A stretch of DNA of 64,000 nt from assembly GCF_000265405.1 (NCBI RefSeq), contig NC_018010.1, positions 2,501,501-2,565,500 on the forward strand, given 5' to 3'. The notes under the pieces were generated by a model. That model saw only the letters and a program-made list of their open reading frames with translations, ran no database searches and was not told where the DNA came from. Shown piece by piece: positions 10,363 to 20,029 of the stretch. Position 1 is the stretch's first letter. Every line of letters begins with the position of its first letter. Source of the stretch: Belliella baltica DSM 15883 (GTDB lineage: Bacteria > Bacteroidota > Bacteroidia > Cytophagales > Cyclobacteriaceae). The translations under genes and the position numbers were made by a program.

Positions 10363-11356
10363 AGTTTTCTTTCGACTCATTACCATTGATTGGTTGTATA
10401 CAAAGCTTGGTGCTGATAGGGAAATGATCTGAACCTACAGTAGGCAAGCGATCAATAGATTTCAAAGTAAAATGTTTGCTAACAAAAATATGGTCCAAAG
10501 GCCATCTCATAAAAAAATGCTTGGCATGAAAAGTATTAAACATCCCTCTTCCTCTTCTTAAATCCAAAAGACCACTTGTTTTTAGAAAGAGCTCACTGGT
10601 ATAAGACCAGCCCACATCATTCAAATCACCAATGACTATACAGGGGCCATGATGCTTTTTTGCTTGCTTCCCAACAAGTAATATTTCTGCATCTCTATCC
10701 GTACTTTTTGGGTTTTCAGAAGGAACAGGTGGAGTAGGATGTATTCCAAATATTTGAATCATAGAGGTTTCATCGATTTTCAAGTCAAGTTCTATGGAAG
10801 GGACTTCTTCATCTATGAGATAATGAACGGATTCTCCAAGGATTTCATATTTAGAATAAAAAAGGAGTCCGTAAGTATTGTCCTTTGGAACTTCGATTTG
10901 GTAAGGGTATTCACTTTTGAAAACTGATATGGCTTGTGCCCAAGCAGCATCAGTTTCAACAAGAAAAAATACGTCAGGATCTTCTTTTTGAATGAGGTCG
11001 ATGGTCTTCTGATAAGCGCTATTATATTGATAGACATTCAAGACAAAAAGATGAATCGATTTAGCGGACTTATTTTTACAATCTACAATCATTTTAGGTG
11101 AAAACTTGGTAAATGGAAAAATACAGATCATCAAATAGATGGTCAAGCAAAGTAAGGTGAGGATAAAAAACGATGAATTAAAATCGAAACTTCCATTTGC
11201 CTTAACTACCCATAGAATGAGAAAGAAGATCACTAAAATCAATTTTTGAACTCTGGGATATTCGAAAATCCTAAAAATCCAATTGTCATGCCTAATCAAA
11301 GGTAAAAGAGCTGAAATCAAAAGGAGTAGAGAAAGAGATGTTAAAATAATGCTCAT
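10340..11356 (-). CDS. Membrane-anchored endonuclease/exonuclease/phosphatase-family protein
   Basis: The 338-residue protein has three predicted N-terminal transmembrane helices (about 1-20, 38-55 and 62-82), followed by an EEP (DNase I-like) domain. The domain shows DVFFLVETD near 125 (metal-binding Glu), GIHPTPP, CIVIGDLNDVGWS near 238 (Asp/Asn of the active site), LDHIFVS and GSDHFPIS near 316 (Asp-His). The layout resembles YafD-like proteins. EEP enzymes cleave phosphodiester or phosphate bonds in nucleic acids, lipids or sugars. The membrane anchor places the catalytic domain at the inner membrane, probably facing the periplasm. The gene is convergent with the channel gene and overlaps its end. 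Confidence 0.85.
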   Translation of the reverse strand: MSIILTSLSLLLLISALLPLIRHDNWIFRIFEYPRVQKLILVIFFLILWVVKANGSFDFNSSFFILTLLCLTIYLMICIFPFTKFSPKMIVDCKNKSAKSIHLFVLNVYQYNSAYQKTIDLIQKEDPDVFFLVETDAAWAQAISVFKSEYPYQIEVPKDNTYGLLFYSKYEILGESVHYLIDEEVPSIELDLKIDETSMIQIFGIHPTPPVPSENPKSTDRDAEILLVGKQAKKHHGPCIVIGDLNDVGWSYTSELFLKTSGLLDLRRGRGMFNTFHAKHFFMRWPLDHIFVSKHFTLKSIDRLPTVGSDHFPISTKLCIQPINGNESKENSTAAQQE

Positions 11357-11523
11357 ACTTTTAATTTTTGAAAATAAAATGGTAGGTCTTTAAAGTATAA
11401 TTTTTGTAAATTAAAGGCTCACTTGAGCGAACAAACTACACGCTTGGAATTATTAACCCAATTGCTGGGTTCTTTAAATGTATTATTTTTAATTTATTTA
11501 TTCACTTAAATCAAAGTTAATAT

Positions 11524-14304
11524 ATGTCACTTGATCCTTTTAATTCTAAAAAAACAATCAAATCAGACAAGGGAGAGTTCAATTATTGGAGCTTAAAATC
11601 CATGCAAGACTCAGGCTACAGTATTGAAACGCTTCCATTTTCTATTAGAATTTTATTAGAAAATGCCCTGAGGAATTTTGATGACTTTGCAATTACCAAA
11701 GAACACATCGAAACCTTAGCCAATTGGTCGCCAGACCCTTCCGATAAAGATATTCCTTTTAAGCCTGCAAGGGTTTTGATGCAGGATTTTACTGGTGTAC
11801 CCGCTGTAGTAGATATCGCTTCTCTTCGTGCAGAAGCTGTCAGAAAAGGAAAAGATCCCAATAAAATCAATCCATTGATTCCTGTAGATCTTGTCATTGA
11901 TCATTCCGTTCAAGTTGATTATTTTGGAACTAACTATTCTTATCAAAAAAATGTAGATGTTGAGTATGAAAGAAATGGTGAGCGTTATCAATTTTTAAAA
12001 TGGGCACAAAAAGCCTTCGATAACTTTTCAGTTGTCCCTCCAGGTATGGGGATTTGTCATCAAGTTAATTTAGAATATCTTGCTCAAGGAGTCATAGCAA
12101 GAGATGGGAATGTTTTTCCAGATACGCTAGTTGGTACAGATTCCCACACGCCTATGGTCAACGGTATCGGCGTAGTGGCTTGGGGAGTTGGTGGAATCGA
12201 AGCAGAAGCGGCGATTCTTGGCCAGCCAATTTACTTCATTATGCCAGAAGTGGTTGGTTTGAAACTCACCGGAAAATTACCCCTAGGAACTACGGCTACA
12301 GATATGGTTTTGACCATTACACAATTATTAAGACAACATGGTGTTGTAGGTAAATTTGTTGAGGTTTTTGGGCCTGGTTTAGATCACCTGACTGTTCCTG
12401 ATAGAGCCACAATCTCCAATATGTCTCCTGAATTTGGCTGTACGGTCACCTATTTCCCTATAGATGATAGGACGCTAGACTACATGGCAAAGACTAACCG
12501 TGAAAAAGAGCAAATCAAATTGGTGGAAGACTATTCAAAGTCTAATATGCTTTGGAGAGCAGGAGAAGATAAAATCAAATATAGCTCAGTAGTTGAATTG
12601 GATTTAAGTACCGTCGAACCAACGGTTTCTGGACCAAAAAGACCTCAAGATAAGATCCTTGTGAGAGAGTTTAAGCAGAAATTTGGAGAACTTCTTAAAG
12701 AAGTTCATGGCAGAGAATATATTCCTATTGATAAAAGAGAAGAGGGAAGATGGTATGGTGAAGGAGGAAGTCAGCCTTCGGAGAAAAAAGAAAGTGATCT
12801 CGCCACTGCTACTGTAGAATATGAAACCAAAGTAAAAAATGGCCTCAAGTCAGTGGTTGTTAAACTGAACAATGAGAAATTTGCTCTTTACGATGGTTCC
12901 ATAGTTATTGCGGCCATTACCTCTTGTACCAACACTTCCAACCCTTCAGTAATGATTGGAGCTGGTCTTGTAGCGCGAAAAGCAAGAGAAAGGGGTTTGG
13001 ATGTCAAGCCTTGGGTGAAAACTTCACTCGCTCCAGGCTCTAAGGTGGTGACAGACTATTTGGAAACTGCAGGACTCTTGGATGATTTAGAGGCCTTGAG
13101 ATTTCATGTAGTGGGATATGGTTGTACTTCTTGTATTGGAAACTCCGGACCATTACCAAGACATATTGCAAAAGCAGTGGAAGAAAATGACTTGGTGGTC
13201 AGCTCTGTACTTTCAGGAAATAGAAATTTTGAAGCTCGTGTTCACCCACAAGTAAAGATGAACTACCTCATGTCACCCATGTTGGTAGTAGCTTATGCGC
13301 TTGCTGGAAGAGTTGATGTGGATTTGAATAGTGAACCTTTAGGTTACGATCCGAACTTGGAACCTGTTTATCTTAAGGATATCTGGCCAAGTAATGATGA
13401 GATTTTTGAAGTTATGAGTAAGGTACTTTCTCCAGCAGATTTTGAGAAAAGCTATGGGGAGATTTTCGAAGGCAATGAGCAATGGAAGAACCTTCAGGCT
13501 CCTCAAGATGAGGTTTATCAATGGTCTTCTGAAAGTACCTACATAAAAGAAGCCCCATTTTTCAAAGGACTTTCTGATTCTGTAGAAGAGCCAAAAGACA
13601 TTATCGGAGCTAATGTATTGTTGAAATTGGGTCATTCGATCACAACAGACCACATTTCACCAGCAGGTGCTTTTGCGGAAAATAGTCCTGCGGGTCAGTA
13701 TTTGATCAATCGAGGAGTAGAGAAAAAGGACTTCAATTCTTATGGATCAAGAAGAGGCAATGATGAAGTGATGGTAAGAGGAACCTTTGCCAATGTGAGG
13801 ATCAAAAATCAACTTTCACAGAAAGAAGGAGGGTTTACTACTTTCATTCCTAGTGGTGAAGAAATGAGTGTTTACGATGCCTCCCAAAAATATCAGAAAA
13901 ATAACACACCACTTATCGTGCTAGCCGGTAAGGAGTATGGAAGTGGATCTTCTAGAGATTGGGCGGCAAAAGGCACAACATTGCTGGGAATAAAAGCAGT
14001 CTTAGCAGAAAGCTACGAGAGAATTCACAGGAGCAACTTAGTTGGAATGGGAGTTTTACCATTGCAATATGCTGACAAAGAAACAGCTGATTCGTTGGGC
14101 TTGACAGGTAAAGAAAGTTTTACCATAAAAGGCATAAGTGATGGATTATCACCGCTCAAAAAGCTTCAAGTTGATGCAAGAAGAGAAGATGGTTTTTCCA
14201 CATCATTTGAGGTAGTTTGCCGACTGGATTCAGCCATAGAAATCGAATACTACAAAAACGGAGGTATTCTCCATTATGTCCTAAGAGAATTCCTCTCCAA
14301 GTAA
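11524..14304 (+). CDS. acnA: Aconitate hydratase A
   Basis: The 926-residue protein has full AcnA/IRP length. It carries the [4Fe-4S] ligands Cys468 (SCTNTSNPSVMIGAG) and Cys534/Cys537 (GCTSCIGNSGPL), the substrate-binding regions VGTDSHTPMVNGIGV and LAGKEYGSGSSRDWAAKG, and a swivelling C-terminal domain (about 700-926). It interconverts citrate and isocitrate in the TCA cycle in the cytoplasm. The gene stands alone with its own promoter region. A hairpin repeat follows immediately downstream instead of a classic terminator. Confidence 0.98.
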   Translation: MSLDPFNSKKTIKSDKGEFNYWSLKSMQDSGYSIETLPFSIRILLENALRNFDDFAITKEHIETLANWSPDPSDKDIPFKPARVLMQDFTGVPAVVDIASLRAEAVRKGKDPNKINPLIPVDLVIDHSVQVDYFGTNYSYQKNVDVEYERNGERYQFLKWAQKAFDNFSVVPPGMGICHQVNLEYLAQGVIARDGNVFPDTLVGTDSHTPMVNGIGVVAWGVGGIEAEAAILGQPIYFIMPEVVGLKLTGKLPLGTTATDMVLTITQLLRQHGVVGKFVEVFGPGLDHLTVPDRATISNMSPEFGCTVTYFPIDDRTLDYMAKTNREKEQIKLVEDYSKSNMLWRAGEDKIKYSSVVELDLSTVEPTVSGPKRPQDKILVREFKQKFGELLKEVHGREYIPIDKREEGRWYGEGGSQPSEKKESDLATATVEYETKVKNGLKSVVVKLNNEKFALYDGSIVIAAITSCTNTSNPSVMIGAGLVARKARERGLDVKPWVKTSLAPGSKVVTDYLETAGLLDDLEALRFHVVGYGCTSCIGNSGPLPRHIAKAVEENDLVVSSVLSGNRNFEARVHPQVKMNYLMSPMLVVAYALAGRVDVDLNSEPLGYDPNLEPVYLKDIWPSNDEIFEVMSKVLSPADFEKSYGEIFEGNEQWKNLQAPQDEVYQWSSESTYIKEAPFFKGLSDSVEEPKDIIGANVLLKLGHSITTDHISPAGAFAENSPAGQYLINRGVEKKDFNSYGSRRGNDEVMVRGTFANVRIKNQLSQKEGGFTTFIPSGEEMSVYDASQKYQKNNTPLIVLAGKEYGSGSSRDWAAKGTTLLGIKAVLAESYERIHRSNLVGMGVLPLQYADKETADSLGLTGKESFTIKGISDGLSPLKKLQVDARREDGFSTSFEVVCRLDSAIEIEYYKNGGILHYVLREFLSK

Positions 14305-14325
14305 ATGGAATAAATTATTTTGGCG

Positions 14326-14440
14326 CAAGCGCTTGATTTCACAGAGAACCACAGAGAAGTCACCGAGTTTCACAGAGCCTTTGATCGATAATTAAAAACT
14401 CTGTGTATCTCTGTGCCTCCTCAGTGGCACTCGGTGTAAA
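14326..14440. repeat. CACAGAG-type long hairpin repeat
   Basis: The perfect palindrome CAAGCGCTTG (14326-14335) is followed by a long imperfect hairpin at 14337-14440. The left arm is built of CACAGAG words; the right arm repeats CTCTGTG and ends TCGGTGTAA. The arms are about 40 bases each around an AT-rich loop. The architecture matches the CACAAAG units of the capsule region with a different word. A partial copy of the right arm recurs at about 23480-23520. The rest of 14305-14625 is AT-rich with AACC-type words. Confidence 0.75.
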
Positions 14441-14625
14441 CAAAGCTTTAGCTCTATTCTATTCTAATTTTTAACAACTTAATACATTTACTCAATTAAC
14501 CAATTCCCCAATCATTGCACCTCAGCTAAACTCCTTTGCGAGCCAAATCAATTCCCCAATTATCCCTTTCTCTATTTATTTCCTTCTCAAAATTTTCTAT
14601 CTTGACAGCTTATTAAAATCGCTTT

Positions 14626-17055
14626 ATGAAATACATCGGTTTTGCTTTTGCCTTGATCATCACCCTTTCTCTTGGCGTAGCTCTTTCACTCCAGTTTGGC
14701 TCTATTCCACCTTTAGGAAAATTACTTGATCCAAATCATGGGTTTTGGCAGAATTCATTTGCTGAGGACCAAATTGCTGAAGATGAAATCACTTTCGATG
14801 GACTTATTTCTGCTGTCACCATCACCTATGATGAAGATTTGATTCCACATATTTTTGCTGAAAATGAAGAAGACCTTTACAGGGCTCAAGGATATGTCAC
14901 TGCGCAACACCGACTTTGGCAAATGGAATTTCAAACCAGGGCGGCAGCAGGGAGAGTATCTGAAATCGTAGGTCCGATCGCATTAGATCTTGACCGAATG
15001 ACGAGAAGAAAAGGTCTCCCATTCGCAGCGGAACAAGGATTACGATATCTTGAAACTGCCGATCCAGAATCACTCAAGCTTCTTAATGCCTATGCGGAAG
15101 GTGTGAATTTATACATCAACGAGCTCTCTGAAGCAAGACTGCCTATTGAATATAAAATCCTTAATTATAGACCTGAAAATTGGTCAGCATACAAATCTAT
15201 TTTACTTCTCAAATATATGGCTGACATGCTTGTAGGAGATAGAGATTTGGAGTACACCAATTTGAGAAAGATGCTAGGAGAAGAGTTATTGAATAAGTTA
15301 TTTCCACTTTTTCCCGAAGAAAATGATCCGGTGATAGAAGCAGAAAAGGCATGGGATTTTGAACCTCTTCAAATAAGTCGTCCTGACAGCATCAATTATC
15401 CAGAGGAAGATATTTTTGTAAAAACAATGCCGCAACCTGAACCTGGAATAGGTTCTAACAATTGGGCGGTGTCTGGCTCAAAAACCCAAAGTGGGAAACC
15501 AATTTTAGCCAATGATCCACATTTAGCATTGAACTTGCCATCGCTTTGGTATGCCATGCAGCTCACTACTCCAGAATACAGCGTCAAAGGGGCAACCCTA
15601 CCTGGAGCTTTGGGGATTATTTCAGGTTTCAATGAAAATATTGCTTGGGGGGTTACAAATGCTACAAGGGATACAAGAGACTGGTATGCCATTCAATTCA
15701 AGCAAACTGATAGAATTGAATATTTGTACAATGACCAATGGATTCAAAGTACATTTAGAATTGAGGAAATTAAGATAAAAGGGCAAGCCACTTTTATAGA
15801 TACAGTAGTGTACACGCATCACGGACCGATCGTCTATGATAAAAACTTCAGAGCAGAGCGTCAGGATGTGAATTTTGCACTCAAATGGACAGCGCATCTT
15901 CCTTCCAACGAGCAAAAAACATTTCTACTTTTGAATAAAGGGCAAAATCATGACGATTATATTGAAGCTTTAAATCATTACACTTCTCCAGCTCAAAATT
16001 TTGTTTTTGCCTCAAATGAAGGCGATATAGCAATTAAAGTTCAAGGTAAATTCCCGCTCAAATGGGTAGATCAAGGTAAATTCTTGATGGATGGAAATGA
16101 TCCTAGAATGGAATGGAAAGAATTTATCCCAAATGAACACAATGCTGCTACGCTCAATCCTGAAAGAGGATTTGTCTCTTCAGCCAATCAGCATTCAGTC
16201 GATCCTTCTTATCCATATTATGTTTTTGACAATAGTTTTGAACATTATAGAAATAGAAGATTGAATGAAAGGTTGAGACTGATGGAAAATATCCGAATTG
16301 AGGATATGATGATGTTGCAATTTGATAACTATCATTTGCATGCTGCTGAAGTTCTTCCTGTGATGTTGAACTTGATTCAAGCAGATTCATTGATAGCTCA
16401 AGGGAATCCAACATCTGAATACCTGAAATCACTACTTGCATGGGATTTTTATACTCATCCAAGCCAAACACAACCCACCCTTTTTGATTTGTGGTGGAGG
16501 TATTTGAATAGAAGTGTTTGGGAAGAATTGATCAATTCAAATAAGCCTGTGGTGCTTCCACATAAATACCAAACAGTCAAACTGCTTCAAAATGAGCCAG
16601 AAAGTTCTCTCTTTGACATAAAAAATACCGACAAATTAGAAACGGCAGTTGATCATGTTTTGGGAAGTCTCGACTCTATGATTGTAGCTGTGGAGAAATT
16701 AAAATCTGAAAAAGGAGAGCTTACATGGGCTACTTTCAAAAATACAACTGTTCAGCATCTTGTTCCGAATTTCAAATCCTTTTCATATCAAGGGATCCAA
16801 ACTGGTGGAGGAGCTAGCATCTTAAATGCAACCTCCGAAAGACATGGAGCAAGCTGGAGAATGGTAGTTGAACTCGGAGAGCAGCCTACCGCTTTCGGGA
16901 TTTATCCTGGTGGTCAATCTGGTAATCCAGGAAGTAAATTCTATGATACCTTCTTAAAGAAATGGGCTAATGGGGAGTATGTTGATTTCAAGTTAAGAAA
17001 AGCTACCGATCAGCAGCAAGTTTTATTTACAACCACCTTGAAACCTCAATCATGA
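14626..17055 (+). CDS. Penicillin acylase family protein (N-terminal nucleophile amidohydrolase)
   Basis: The 809-residue precursor has an N-terminal signal or anchor helix (about 3-22). An alpha-subunit region follows with ITYDEDLIPHIFAENEEDLYRAQGYVTAQHRLWQME. Auto-cleavage should occur between Gly276 and Ser277 in GIGSNNWAVSG, and Ser277 is the catalytic nucleophile. Downstream are NDPHLALNLPSLWY and an Asn-containing oxyanion region (GFNENIAWGVTNA). These enzymes hydrolyse amides of fatty or aromatic acids, including beta-lactam side chains or acyl-homoserine lactones; the natural substrate cannot be read from sequence. The stop overlaps the next start by 4 bases (ATGA), so the two genes are cotranslated. 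Confidence 0.93.
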   Translation: MKYIGFAFALIITLSLGVALSLQFGSIPPLGKLLDPNHGFWQNSFAEDQIAEDEITFDGLISAVTITYDEDLIPHIFAENEEDLYRAQGYVTAQHRLWQMEFQTRAAAGRVSEIVGPIALDLDRMTRRKGLPFAAEQGLRYLETADPESLKLLNAYAEGVNLYINELSEARLPIEYKILNYRPENWSAYKSILLLKYMADMLVGDRDLEYTNLRKMLGEELLNKLFPLFPEENDPVIEAEKAWDFEPLQISRPDSINYPEEDIFVKTMPQPEPGIGSNNWAVSGSKTQSGKPILANDPHLALNLPSLWYAMQLTTPEYSVKGATLPGALGIISGFNENIAWGVTNATRDTRDWYAIQFKQTDRIEYLYNDQWIQSTFRIEEIKIKGQATFIDTVVYTHHGPIVYDKNFRAERQDVNFALKWTAHLPSNEQKTFLLLNKGQNHDDYIEALNHYTSPAQNFVFASNEGDIAIKVQGKFPLKWVDQGKFLMDGNDPRMEWKEFIPNEHNAATLNPERGFVSSANQHSVDPSYPYYVFDNSFEHYRNRRLNERLRLMENIRIEDMMMLQFDNYHLHAAEVLPVMLNLIQADSLIAQGNPTSEYLKSLLAWDFYTHPSQTQPTLFDLWWRYLNRSVWEELINSNKPVVLPHKYQTVKLLQNEPESSLFDIKNTDKLETAVDHVLGSLDSMIVAVEKLKSEKGELTWATFKNTTVQHLVPNFKSFSYQGIQTGGGASILNATSERHGASWRMVVELGEQPTAFGIYPGGQSGNPGSKFYDTFLKKWANGEYVDFKLRKATDQQQVLFTTTLKPQS

Positions 17056-17429
17056 TACGATTTATAGCCTTATTAGTATTTTCAGCTTTATTTATGCTGT
17101 TTTTAGGACCTTTCTTTTCCTATCCTATTCTGATGATAGGAGTATTTATTCTTGCGTATTTAGTTGGTGGAAATGGAGCGATCTCTTTCTTTGCAGGAGG
17201 TTTATCCTTTGGATTGGTATGGCTTTTTCAAGCCTTTTATATTGCTGTTCAAACAAACTCGTCACTGCCTGATAAAATGGCTGAATTGATGGGAATTGGA
17301 GAAAGTAATCTGTTGTTGGTAGCTACAGGGATTTTGGGCTTTCTTTTGGGTGGATTTAGTGCGCTAACTGGATCTCTGCTTCGCAATCTTTTCAAGAAAA
17401 AAAGAGACCAAGGCATTTACAGGTATTAG
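17052..17429 (+). CDS. Small integral membrane protein of unknown function
   Basis: The 125-residue protein has three or four hydrophobic helices (about 3-20, 22-40, 42-65 and 95-115) with Gly-rich turns and a basic C-terminus (LFKKKRDQGIYRY). I do not recognise a family. Its start overlaps the acylase stop by 4 bases, so it may support membrane placement of the acylase or simply be carried in the operon. The positive-inside C-terminal tail suggests a cytoplasmic C-terminus. Confidence 0.75.
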   Translation: MIRFIALLVFSALFMLFLGPFFSYPILMIGVFILAYLVGGNGAISFFAGGLSFGLVWLFQAFYIAVQTNSSLPDKMAELMGIGESNLLLVATGILGFLLGGFSALTGSLLRNLFKKKRDQGIYRY

Positions 17430-18048
17430 CTAAACTGTACAAAGTACTAAGAGTGACTCATATCGTAATTCTGGTATTTGGCATCATAGAATTATGGGAA
17501 GAAATCTCAATTTGTACTTTTACAGTGTAAATTTATTTTTAACCCCCTTTCCTTTTAAAGGAGAAGAGATCTCTACTGCCGTCGAGATGAAGTAGAAGTC
17601 AGTGAAAAATTTCCGAATGGGAATAAATCTCGATTAGCATTACAATGAGGGAAAATGGGTATTAATCGTATCGATTCACCAACTCCAATGGAATTGAATT
17701 TGGTTTTGCCTTTGAACTAGCAAATAAACACTCAATTCCCCAATAACCTAATCAACCAAATAATCAGTTAAGCAAATAAGCAAATAACCTAATTAACCAT
17801 TCCCCAATCACTCAGTCTACCAATTAACGATTTTAACACTTAAAAGTCTACCCGCCGTGATTTCCTCACTTTGGGAGGGCGGGCTTAACCTTTTCCTAAT
17901 TCCCAAGTAACTCATATAATCAAATAACCAGTTAACCAGTTAACCAAATAACCAAATAACCCAATCCCCTAATCAACCAAATAACTAAATCCACCGCATT
18001 CCTCTTTCCCAGAATAATCTCTACTTTTACCCTTTCAAATTTTAACCC
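17430..18048. repeat. Repeat-rich spacer with AACC-type words and a GC hairpin
   Basis: No gene is visible. From about 17710 the sequence consists of degenerate words such as AACCAAATAACC and CAATTAACC, interrupted by a GC-rich inverted repeat, CCCGCC at 17851-17856 and GGCGGG at 17878-17883. This is the same low-complexity vocabulary that fills other gaps in the window. Confidence 0.6.
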
Positions 18049-18056
18049 TATTTTTG
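18049..18056 (+). promoter_or_regulatory. Promoter -7 element for pgi
   Basis: TATTTTTG matches the Bacteroidetes -7 consensus TAnnTTTG exactly and lies 22 bases upstream of the pgi start codon, so the leader would be short. The -33 element is not well conserved. Confidence 0.45.
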
Positions 18057-18078
18057 TAATCCTATTAAATCAAAAATT

Positions 18079-19725
18079 ATGAATAAAATCAACCCCACAC
18101 AAACTAAAGCTTGGGCAAACTTGAGCAAACTTGCAAAAGACAATGAACAAACAACGATAAAATCACTTTTTGTCAATTCAGATAGGTTTAAAGATTATTC
18201 CATCCAATTGGAAGATATTCTACTCGATTACTCCAAAAATAGAATTAATGATCCTATCAAAACCTCTCTTTTTGATCTTGCAAGGGAAGTTGACTTAAAG
18301 TCAGCAATTGAGCAGATGTTTTCTGGAGAAAAAATCAATTTGACAGAAAATAGAGCTGTTCTTCACACCGCTTTAAGAAATAGGAGCAATAACCCTGTTC
18401 TTTTCGAAGGACAAGATGTGATGCCTGAAATCAATAAGGTATTGGAGCAAATGAAAGCTTTTGCCGATCAAATCCAGAATGGAACATGGCTAGGCTATAC
18501 CGGGAAACCTATCACATCCTTGGTAAACATTGGAATAGGAGGCTCAGACCTTGGGCCTGTGATGGTAACTGAGGCCCTTAAGCCTTATCAAAAGGAAGGT
18601 CTTGAGATTTATTTTGTATCTAATGTAGATGGAACACACATAGCTGAAACTTTAAAAAAGGTCGATCCAGAGACAACCTTATTTTTTATTGCTTCAAAAA
18701 CCTTCACAACACAGGAAACTATGACCAATGCGCATACTGCTAGAAATTGGTTTTTAGAAGCAGCAAAAGATGAAAATGCTGTTGCCAAACATTTTGTAGC
18801 GCTTTCAACAAATGCCAAGTCTGTGGCAGAATTTGGAATTGACACTAAAAATATGTTTGCTTTTTGGGACTGGGTAGGGGGAAGATACTCACTTTGGTCC
18901 GCTATCGGATTACCAATTGCTTGTGCGATTGGGTTTGAAAATTTCGAAAAGCTGTTGGCAGGTGCACATTCCATGGATAAGCATTTCAGAACTGCTGAAT
19001 TTGAAAATAACATCCCTGTGATATTGGCATTGATAGGAATTTGGAATACTAATTTCCTTGGAGCTACTTCTGAGGCAATTTTACCCTACGACCAATATTT
19101 GCATAGATTCGCTGCTTACTTCCAACAAGGAAATATGGAGTCCAATGGCAAATATATCAGTAGGGCAGGAGAGAAGGTGAATTATGCAACAGGACCGATC
19201 ATTTGGGGAGAACCAGGGACAAATGGACAACATGCCTTTTATCAATTGATTCATCAAGGAACACACTTGATCCCTTGTGATTTTATCGCTCCTGCCAATT
19301 CCCATAATCCAATTGGAGATCATCATGTGAAATTGCTTTCAAATTTCTTTGCACAAACTGAGGCTTTAATGAATGGCAAATCTTATGAAGAAGTGCTTTC
19401 AGAAATGCAAAAAGCAGGAAAGTCAAATGAAGAAATTGATAAAATTGTCAACCACCGTGTTTTTGAGGGGAACAGACCTACAAATTCCATTTTAGTAAAT
19501 GAAATCAATCCTTATACACTTGGGCAACTTATTGCGATGTACGAACATAAAATATTTGTTCAAGGTGTGATTTGGAATATCCTGAGTTTCGATCAGTGGG
19601 GAGTTGAGCTAGGAAAAGTTCTAGCCAACGCAATCCTTCCAGAGCTTCATGGTAACCAAGAAGTTACTTCCCACGATTCCTCTACTAATGGCTTGATCAA
19701 TGCCTTCAAAAAAATGAGGAAGTAA
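18079..19725 (+). CDS. pgi: Glucose-6-phosphate isomerase
   Basis: The 548-residue protein has full length for the long (eukaryote/E. coli-type) PGI. It carries the two sugar isomerase domains and both signatures: [17 protein letters not shown] followed by [20 protein letters not shown], and [19 protein letters not shown]. Phosphate-binding [10 protein letters not shown] is near residue 155 and the catalytic region [10 protein letters not shown] near 355. It interconverts glucose-6-phosphate and fructose-6-phosphate, linking glycolysis to the hexose pools that feed the capsule sugars encoded downstream. It has its own promoter element and a strong terminator, so it is monocistronic. Confidence 0.98.
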   Translation: MNKINPTQTKAWANLSKLAKDNEQTTIKSLFVNSDRFKDYSIQLEDILLDYSKNRINDPIKTSLFDLAREVDLKSAIEQMFSGEKINLTENRAVLHTALRNRSNNPVLFEGQDVMPEINKVLEQMKAFADQIQNGTWLGYTGKPITSLVNIGIGGSDLGPVMVTEALKPYQKEGLEIYFVSNVDGTHIAETLKKVDPETTLFFIASKTFTTQETMTNAHTARNWFLEAAKDENAVAKHFVALSTNAKSVAEFGIDTKNMFAFWDWVGGRYSLWSAIGLPIACAIGFENFEKLLAGAHSMDKHFRTAEFENNIPVILALIGIWNTNFLGATSEAILPYDQYLHRFAAYFQQGNMESNGKYISRAGEKVNYATGPIIWGEPGTNGQHAFYQLIHQGTHLIPCDFIAPANSHNPIGDHHVKLLSNFFAQTEALMNGKSYEEVLSEMQKAGKSNEEIDKIVNHRVFEGNRPTNSILVNEINPYTLGQLIAMYEHKIFVQGVIWNILSFDQWGVELGKVLANAILPELHGNQEVTSHDSSTNGLINAFKKMRK

Positions 19726-19750
19726 TCCAGAATAACACTTTTGAAATTAT

Positions 19751-19789
19751 AAAACCCCGTTGAAACAGCTAGTTTCATCGGGGTTTTTT
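19751..19789 (+). terminator. Terminator after pgi
   Basis: AAAACCCCG at 19751-19759 pairs with CGGGGTTTT near 19779-19787. TTGAAAC and AGTTTCA extend the stem toward a short loop, with a T run at the end. The symmetrical A/T flanks could let it act on both strands. Confidence 0.88.
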
Positions 19790-19824
19790 ATAGACTTTTA
19801 CCTTTTACCTATTTTTTTTAACTA

Positions 19825-19945
19825 ACAATCAAAGGTTGTTTCATTGTTTAACTGCTTATTTGCTTAACTGAATCTCTCAAGAAGCACATCAATTAAAGCA
19901 ATTAACCAAATAAGCAACTAACCACTTCGAGCTCTTTGTTGCCAA
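19825..19945. repeat. AACC/GTTT hairpin repeat (divergent copy)
   Basis: The left arm contains GTTTAACTGCTTATTTGCTT and the right arm TTAACCAAATAAGCAAC, which are mutually complementary around a loop containing CTCTCAAGAAGCAC. The same unit is duplicated at 23662-24264 and recurs near 36500 and 38690. No gene is visible in 19790-20029. Confidence 0.6.
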
Positions 19946-20029
19946 TTCAATCTCCTTTTTCCTTTTCCCTCATTGAACCAATTCAACCCAATTAACCAAT
20001 TAACCCTTTTTCAGCCTTCATCCTTTCTC